This document shows, in pieces, positions 57,480 through 64,000 of a DNA stretch of 64,000 nucleotides. A model generated the notes under the pieces. That model had not been told where the DNA came from. It did no database searches and saw only the letters and a program-made list of their open reading frames with translations. Position numbers and translations under genes: made by a program. The stretch's first letter is position 1; each line of letters starts with the position of its first letter. The DNA is from Daphnia carinata (lineage: Eukaryota > Arthropoda > Branchiopoda > Diplostraca > Daphniidae), in contig NC_081332.1 of NCBI RefSeq assembly GCF_022539665.2, positions 1,633,773-1,697,772 of the forward strand. The letters run 5' to 3'.

Positions 57480-57843
57480 CCGCAAATCAACACCCTTTGC
57501 TTTTCTTTTTTCATGTGCCTTTTACCAACTTCTAATAAGGTACGTATCCGATTGTTCATAAATTAACTGAAGAAAGGAAAAGTGTTTGTGTTTGACCTGC
57601 TGTTTCATCTTTGCAACGGTCAAAGGAAAAGGGCCGTCAAACATCTGGGCTTTCCCCACAGCGTTCTACAAAACGGACTTTCCAACAAACGCAGTCCACA
57701 TTTGAAAATGTAAGGTAATTTCTGAATAGTTTAATTACCCAATGTCTTTGATATTGACTTTTCCCTTTCTATGTTTTTTTCACTTTTTGTTCCAGTTGTC
57801 GTAGGAAAAACGAACGAATTTTAGGCCAGTTCTATCCAACAGT

Positions 57844-57916
57844 GCCTTTCTGGCCCAAAGGATAAGGCATCGGCCTCCTAAGCCGGGGATTGCGGGTTCG
57901 AGTCCCGCCAGAGGTA
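57844..57916 (+). tRNA. tRNA-Arg (anticodon CCU)
   Basis: 73 nt, anticodon loop CTCCTAA; small changes in acceptor (GCCTTTC, last pair broken) and D-arm (GGCCCAAAGG), one mismatch in the anticodon stem (TCGGC/GCCGG is G-U). Confidence 0.82.
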
Positions 57917-58076
57917 TTCACGAAGTTGTTTATACTGTTGGTTGATAGATCATCAAAGCTAGTTTATTGGAAGGGAGAAGAGATTCATCTGTTAATCAAT
58001 TTCTCGTAGTTTTATCATTGTGTCTGTTAATTACTTTGTTATCCATTGATCAAATAGGTGCATGTATCTCCAGTGG

Positions 58077-58186
58077 CGCAGTTGGTTAGCGCATGGTACT
58101 TATACGATAGTAACTTATAGTGCTGATTAACATTGTGTTGATTGTAAGCAATGCCGAGGTCGCGAGTTCGAGCCTCGCCTGGAGAA
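58077..58186 (+). tRNA. tRNA-Ile (anticodon UAU) with short intron
   Basis: Consensus mature sequence; loop CTTATAC, intron about 36 nt (CGATAGTAACTTATAG...). Confidence 0.88.
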
Positions 58187-58758
58187 TGTTTTGGAACTTC
58201 TGCTCATCTTCTATTTCAACATGCATAGTCGGACATCTGACTTTGTTGAGCTAAACATCTAGAAAAATGAACGGAGTGTACCGTGTAATTACAGGTAAGC
58301 AATTGCCATCTAACATAATGCAATATGGCCAATCTTTATACGTTAACTGAATTTATGTTAAAGCTTCTTAGAGATGCGCCACGTCCCACAAACTCTTCTG
58401 CATTGCCTTGTGTGTCGTGACCCGTCTTCGAACTGTTTCAAGCAACCCAATCAACCCTCAAAATGAAAGGTAAGCGGCATTTTAACATTTCAAAAGTGAC
58501 CTGCAATCTTTTAAAATTTGGACAAATATGCAATTGATTGCATTGTCCAACAACCTGAACGTTCAATATTTTGGGGGCCTTCAGGTCAGTGATACTTCAG
58601 CACCGGTTCTGGTCCCGCACGAGTTTTACGGTCAAGAAACGATAGTTGTTGACATGAAAATTAGCATATTATTCATAAGTTGATGAAGCGAGTTGTCGAA
58701 TGGCAAAAAGAAACCGGGACCTGTTTTATCTCTAAAGGGAACACGTTAGAGTTTAACG
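58187..58758. other. Spacer with a relic of element Q
   Basis: About 58267-58300 (ATGAACGGAGTGTACCGTGT then ACAG/GTAAGC) matches the first block of element Q. Near 58463 an ATGAAAG/GTAAGC looks like a first coding exon with a donor, but I could not follow it into a gene. Nothing else seen. Confidence 0.35.
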
Positions 58759-58878
58759 TCTCCAGTGGCGCAGTCGGTTAGCGCATGGTACTTATATGAC
58801 AGTGTCTCGTTGTGCTTGTTTGATTGCACGATAATTAAGGCAATGCCGAGGTCGCGAGTTCGACCCTCGCCTGGAGAA
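58759..58878 (+). tRNA. tRNA-Ile (anticodon UAU) with intron
   Basis: Consensus arms (one D-loop change, CAGTCGG), intron about 46 nt of largely unrelated sequence, starting after CTTATA with TGACAGTGTC. Confidence 0.88.
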
Positions 58879-59393
58879 AGCCAGTTTTGTTTCTTACCTG
58901 TCCCACTCATACCTGTTCATGGAGGTTAGAGAAAGATCCTGGAAAGTCTGAGCTATTACGTGGCTGAAGTTGCCCAACAAAGGACGTATTCATTCCCGGT
59001 CGTAGAAAGCCAAAAATTAACATTTAAATTCAGATTTCTTGCTTAGCCATGAGGTATATTTTAATTTGCAATAGGATATCAAAGTTAATTGAATATTGGA
59101 ATCAACAATCTTTCACAACAGCCGACAGATTTACATAATAGTTATTGATAGTTTTTCTTTCAATATCTGGCAAGGTAAGGTGTGCACTATCAACGAGCCC
59201 CACGCCATTGCGTAGACATTGTCCTGTAAAAAAGAAAACAAAACATTAACAGAGATGTTGCATACTACACAGCCTGCATCAATGGCTTTCGTATCTCAGT
59301 TCATTAAGAACAAAGTTGAAGATACAAAGGTGTAGATAAGCATCCTAACTGCCATTCTTTTGCACGCATTTTGCCTTGTGAGTGGAAGAAATC
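58879..59393. other. Spacer upstream of the serine protease homologue
   Basis: No gene or shared repeat seen; presumably the promoter of the next gene. I see no confident TATA box. Confidence 0.35.
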
Positions 59394-60562
59394 ATGAAGT
59401 CCTTTCTCATTCTTTTCGCCGTCATTTGCTCCCGCAGCGCAGGTAAGCCTAAACCAAAGTGAAAAGCACATAATGATGTTGCCAGAAACTCTTTCTGAAA
59501 TGAATTTTTTAAAGCGATTTGGAGCGAAAACGGCCGCATTATTGAAGGTGAACTAGCCACGGCTGGTCAGTTCCCTTACGTAGTTTCCATTACAGAAAAC
59601 GATCGTCACATCTGTGGTGGATTTATCTACAGCAAACAATGGATTGTTACGGCAGCTTCTTGTGTTGAAGGGTAACATCAGTTAAAAATTTAATCAAAGC
59701 AGAAGAGATATTCGATAATTTTCTTTATAGAAAAAAAAGCAAGCAAATTGAAAGTTGTGGCCGGTCAAGTGAGTGCCGTCTCTCCTGATCCTTACGAACA
59801 AATACTGACCGTCTACACCATATTCTCTTATCCGGAATATAACAGCACCACCAGGCTGAACGATGTCGCTCTCCTTAAGGTCCATTCAAATTTCAACTTC
59901 ATTTTTTTATTAAAACGCAATTCGTTCATGTTCTGCAGTTGACGACGGAGATTCAATTTGATTCTACAAACATCGATTTCATTCCGTACGGTGAAGAGCT
60001 AACCAACGATAAGATCGGGGTGTTCATGGGCTGGGGCGCAACGTTCGTACGTATGCTTTCCTAATTTTATCGGATAAACTTTTAAATATATCTTTCTGCA
60101 TAACAAACGGTTCGTAAAACAGGAAGGAGGCTACGAGTCCGTGAATCTTCGATATGGATACTCCGCTATCTTCCCTCCGGCTACTGATGCAACATGCGGA
60201 GATTACTCTGGAGCACAATTTGATTTTAGGGTCCATGTTTTGCAATACCATCACATTAGCTGCACGTAAGATCAAAGCATTTAAATCGTATACTTTTTCT
60301 CCCTATAATGCTATGTATGTACGTTTTATCTATTATTCTCTCCGTATTTCCTGCCGGATCACCTTGTCAGTATGACGAAGGATCGCCTTTCGATCAAAAC
60401 TATGTTGATCCTGCGAACTCATCCGTGGTGATCCCAACTGCCGTAGGCATCTTTTCCAAAGTGCCACGATGCGATCCCACTGCTAAAAGCGTCTATACCA
60501 GACTGTCTGTCTACTATTTTTGGTTCTTAAACACAGCCGGCCAACAGCCAATTCGACAATAG
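59394..60562 (+). CDS. Chymotrypsin-fold serine protease homologue, probably non-catalytic
   Basis: S1-family fold. Exons read: 59394-59442 (signal MKSFLILFAVICSRSA), 59515-59671, 59744-59879, 59939-60046, 60123-60265, then a last coding stretch ending at 60562. Domain landmarks: RIIEGELATAGQFPYVVSI (usual IVGG start), HICGGFIYSKQWIVTAASC, LNDVALLK (catalytic Asp region), GVFMGWGAT and PCQYDEGSP. The TAAHC His is Ser, and the GDSGGP Ser is Glu, so two of three triad residues are absent; only the Asp is kept. Such homologues in arthropods often act as cofactors or in immune and digestive roles, but none can be assigned here. Exon 3's acceptor (AAGCAAG) was chosen because it alone keeps frame. 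The last intron is unresolved: no AG acceptor between 60276 and the Cys-Gln region gives the right phase, so the gene may be damaged or use an unusual acceptor. Confidence 0.72.
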
Positions 60563-60748
60563 AGACAGCTCACCATTACAACTCAAGATGGGCACTGATA
60601 TCAAATATTCAAGATTTGTTGTGTTTATCATTTATATACATACCGGCAAGCGGACATGAAAATGTATCATTGAAATCATTTGTTTGCCCAATAGAATATA
60701 GATTTTAAGCCTGGTGTCTCCTAGCTGTTGCCTGGTGCTCATCGTATG

Positions 60749-60868
60749 TCTCCAGTGGCGCAGTTGGTTAGCGCATGGTACTTATAAGACAGTATTTAAT
60801 AAAGCTAATTGAAATGGCAATGTGTAGAAGTAATGCCGAGGTCGCGAGTTCGACCCTCGCCTGGAGAA
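60749..60868 (+). tRNA. tRNA-Ile (anticodon UAU) with intron
   Basis: Consensus arms, T-loop TTCGACC; about 46 nt intron (AGACAGTATTTAATAAAGC...). Confidence 0.9.
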
Positions 60869-61147
60869 TTTTGAATTACAGAAGTTATTAAATTGCAATG
60901 TTTTACTTTTGTTTGGTGTCAAAGTGGGCGAGTAGTAAAGAAAATGGAACGCACCAAGCTTTTGTCCAATCCTTAACGCACTCAATCAGTTGCAACAGGT
61001 TTTAGAAATTGGGATGCTTCGCCGTGATTGGGTATGCTTAAGAATCTGTGGAAGAACATAACGAAGAATTTCTTGTTTTTCAACGTAACATTCGTAAAAT
61101 TATTTTGCATTCTTTCCATTCGTTTTTATGATATGGATATCTTGTTA
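60869..61147. other. Spacer between tRNA-Ile and tRNA-Arg
   Basis: No gene seen. Beginning resembles 40799-40860 (TTTGAATTAC... GAGTAAAGAAAATGGA), so these two tRNA-Ile copies share a flank. Confidence 0.4.
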
Positions 61148-61220
61148 GCCTTTGTGGCCTAATGGATAAGGCACCGGCCTCCTAAGCCGGGGATTGCGGG
61201 TTCGAGTCCCGCCAGAGGTA
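61148..61220 (+). tRNA. tRNA-Arg (anticodon CCU)
   Basis: Consensus copy in all arms; the last of the series. Confidence 0.92.
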
Positions 61221-61422
61221 TATTTTTAACGAATACGTTAGTAATTGACTTAATGTTGAGATTGGAAGACGAACATTCTGAGACTGATCAAGAGCAATCA
61301 AATAATTCGCAAGTTTTGTATTTCTTTTCTAAATAAATTTTATATTTTGTTAGTTTATATTTTGTTGGTTGGGGTTACGTTGATGCGTCACTGTCGCCCC
61401 TAATAGTTGGCAATTCGACGTC

Positions 61423-63945
61423 TTAGATGGTCGGTGAGTTCCACTGTTGGATCGTTGGCGGAGGCGATTGGTATCTGGTAGTCGGCGCCATGTCCGCCCG
61501 TCTGGCCGTCCCGTTACCGAATGAAACCCATTGACGTCCTCTACGCCTGGCTTCTCTCTGTCTTCGTTTAGCTTCGTCTGGACAACAACAACGGATTAGG
61601 ACGATAATTAGGATGATGACAAGGATTGCGATAGCGCCGCCGATCAAAGCCCACATGGCAGAATTTGAAATGCCTCCGGTTCGGAGTGCCGGACCGGCCA
61701 TTGAAACGACGTTTGATGGGTCAGCCATGTTGTTTGAAGAATCTTTACCAACGATTCGATATTTGACGTATTCACCGTCCTGGAGATGAGGCACTTGGAC
61801 AGTCAAATTAACTGATCCATCCGCGTTGGCGGGTTTATTGAATTCCGTGTAATTGGACTCCGCTGAACCGATGGACTGATACAACCTAAACCTCGTAACT
61901 AAACGACATAGAAACTTCAATTATAATCTGAGGGATTCTTTTAAAAAATAAGAAGGATACTGTGGATGTTGAAAAAAGAAAACGAACCAATTTTTCCGCT
62001 TCCGTAATTATCTTTTGGCGCAGTCCAGCCCAATTTGGCAATCCTGGATGACACGTCATAAGAGAGGATGGTGAGATCAGTGACGCGTTGAGGCCGTATC
62101 AGGTCGGAAGTGCTCGATAACAAAGCTGCCAATTGGAAACTGGGTCCGTATTCGTAACGATAGAATTGAAGGCCAGTTGCGATGGGATTCGACATTGGGA
62201 TGACGCTGCCCGTCGTGGGCGGCCTGGTGTACGTTCCTGAATCACAAAACGGAGGTAAGCATTTGTCGATTGAAAACGTACTGTTTAAAACTTTGATTGT
62301 TATGTCAAACCGTTGTCTATGACAGCCAAACTGTTGACCCCGTAAGCCTTGTAGTAGACGGAATAGCTGTGTGACGTATAAGACGGAGTGGTCAGCCAGG
62401 CAGGGTAGATTCCATCTCCGGTTGTCATATCTAGTTGGGTTTAAAGGGGAAAGTTAGTAACTAGTTATACCACATTTAATTGCTTTTTAAAAATATGGAT
62501 ACCTGAAATGCCTTCGTCTAGTAATGGGAGTGTAGTAAAAAGATTCGATGTTACTCCATCAGTGACGTAAACATAGGCGGTGACGTTGACTCCGCGTACT
62601 GGTCTTCTATTTTGCGTCACCTGGGCGTAAAGGCCTACGGGCGCTTTGGTGTAATCTAATGGCTGGTTATCTAAGGCGGTGTTCCAAGTTCGCACCTGCA
62701 CTTGAGACGAATCGGCTGCTTCAGCCCAAATGTCCAGTCGATGCACCAATTGCGGGGTCAATGTTTTATCGAATTTAATTTTATAACTCCACATTCCCTG
62801 TCAAAAGAAAGTAACTTCTGCTGATGAGTTTCAATGAAATTGTAAGCCCATATAATTTTTTCTTTACCGCAGGGAGTGTTGCCACAGGATATCGTCCAAC
62901 TACAAATGAATAGAAATCTTCGCCCACAAATGTGTCATCTTCGGTAGTTTCATTCCGCACTGGATATCCGTCCGGTTGAAAAATACTAACGTAATCGACA
63001 CTCAATTGTAGATCAGTGTTAAGACAATAGAGCGAAACTAGCAAATTGGATGCCGGGCTGTCCAAGTAGAAATATCCGGTTTTATTCGTATCGGATACAC
63101 TCGTCTTGATAACGGTTTGCTCGAAAATCTAAATCGTTAAAGAAAAAATGCGAAACACAATTTTAAATGAATTAGAATGACAAGCAGTAAAGTATTAAAT
63201 GGTTTACTTTGGCACGATAGCTTCTAGTCTTTCCGTAGATTGATTGCAATGTGTTCACGGTCCAGGTGTACGGATTCATCAGGTTGCTGTTGGCAACATT
63301 CGGGATGACGTGCATGCTACCGTAGCGGGCCAGCTGGGCCATTTCCACTTTGGCTGTCGATACGCCGAAATGGACAAGATGGACAATCACTTTATTTTTA
63401 TTGTAGGACGTGATCCAGTTGGTCATATCTGGTATAGTTTGTACTGCAGTTAGAATGATGACGTCCTGTCCGAAACTAGCTCTCTGTCGCACAATAAAAT
63501 TGCGTAGGAATTGACTAGGATAATTTACGGACGGAAATATACCTTTTGTGCTCTTTCGAGGGCAATACCAAAGGCATTTGGACTGCCAGCGACATGTCCA
63601 ACATTTCCTAGCTTCAATAACAGACTTTCTGCCGTCGCAGGATCCAAGTAAACGGGCGATTGCAATTCGACGACATTGGCACCATCATACATATCGATGG
63701 ATAGCAAGACAGGATCCAATAGGAAGGCGATGAATTGCATAAGAGAATTCTTTGCTTGGTCAAACTGTTAATAATATCAATGTGAATAACTGTGCAATTA
63801 ATTAGATTATTAAAATCAGTGTACCAATAGTTTGCTGCTGAAAGAGGCGATGTCGAGGATGATGTGATAGCCGCTGAAAGGATTCTGTATTACGTTGAAT
63901 GTAATTTCAGCTGAGGCATTGGCGGGCGTGACTCCCGGACTGCAT
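61423..63945 (-). CDS. Divergent CLCA-type protein, gene 5 (5' partial, degenerate MIDAS)
   Basis: Minus-strand CLCA homologue running out of the window at its 5' end. Exons (3' to 5' on the plus map): 61423-61898, 61988-62236, 62311-62430, 62503-62797, 62868-63128, 63208-63483, 63543-63764, 63825-63945; phases agree. The vWA strand reads HIILDIASFSSKLL: the DxSxS of the MIDAS is DIASF, so metal binding is probably lost. The rest follows the CLCA plan: LLDEGISG..DGIYPAW equals the LLDNG..DDGVYS region of genes 1-4. A membrane segment WALIGGAIAILVIILIIVLI is followed by CCC and a basic, RxR-rich tail. Exons are fused relative to genes 2-4 (for example 62503-62797 spans their exons 11-13). Not part of the recent tandem array. 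Confidence 0.85.
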
Positions 63946-64000
63946 CTCATATGTTACCAAAGCGTAACTTAATACTCTTTTTGCTGTTTGTTTTTTATTG

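Noticed and set aside
60154-60375. Plus-strand frame reading through the last intron of the serine protease homologue.
   Set aside because: It is out of frame with the conserved exon 5 and with the Cys-Gln-Tyr-Asp region, so it does not solve the junction problem.

Overview
This is a eukaryotic window, most likely from a branchiopod crustacean such as Daphnia. That assignment is an inference from short (about 55-100 bp) GT-AG introns, cuticle proteins of the Rebers-Riddiford type, GGY-rich secreted peptides and tandem CLCA genes; I ran no search. There are no operons and no recognisable transposons.

Layout. (1) Positions 1-20784, plus strand: four CLCA-type (calcium-activated chloride channel regulator family) genes in tandem. 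Each carries an HExxH metalloprotease motif, a von Willebrand A domain with a MIDAS motif, a beta-rich/FN3-like C-terminal part and one membrane anchor. The first lacks its 5' end because the window starts inside it. For genes 2, 3 and 4, I could place all 16 coding exons with consistent phase. (2) Lying 3' of CLCA genes 2, 3 and 4, on the minus strand, is a small gene for a secreted GGY-repeat peptide. It is intact after genes 2 and 4 and reduced to its last exon after gene 3, so the tandem unit is CLCA + GGY gene + spacer. (3) At about 27.26 kb the 3' half of CLCA gene 4, with everything downstream of it, starts again at an offset of about 8.28 kb. This gives a truncated, twice-frameshifted CLCA pseudogene followed by second copies of two GGY genes, tRNA genes and a cuticle gene. 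(4) From 24.8 to 57.4 kb the minus strand carries 11 three-exon cuticle protein genes (CPR-A to CPR-K). Each has a chitin-binding RR domain of the LLPDGRVQIVTY type followed by a long tail of SRTYSAPVFTS-type repeats. Each starts with an exon coding only Met-Gln, and each has a TATA box 68-69 bp upstream of the ATG. (5) Interleaved with these on the plus strand are about 21 tRNA-Arg(CCU) copies (13 good, 8 decayed) and 12 intron-containing tRNA-Ile(UAU) copies (10 good, 2 decayed). (6) At 59.4-60.6 kb there is a chymotrypsin-fold serine protease homologue whose catalytic His and Ser both appear replaced. (7) At 61.4-63.9 kb (minus strand) is the 3' part of a more divergent CLCA gene with a degenerate MIDAS.

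How they fit together. The GGY and RR proteins are predicted extracellular, structural components of cuticle; the CLCA proteins are predicted cell-surface or shed proteins. The tRNA genes have no evident functional link to the cuticle genes. They seem to have been amplified with them as one repeating block, but the regular alternation is the most striking structural feature here.
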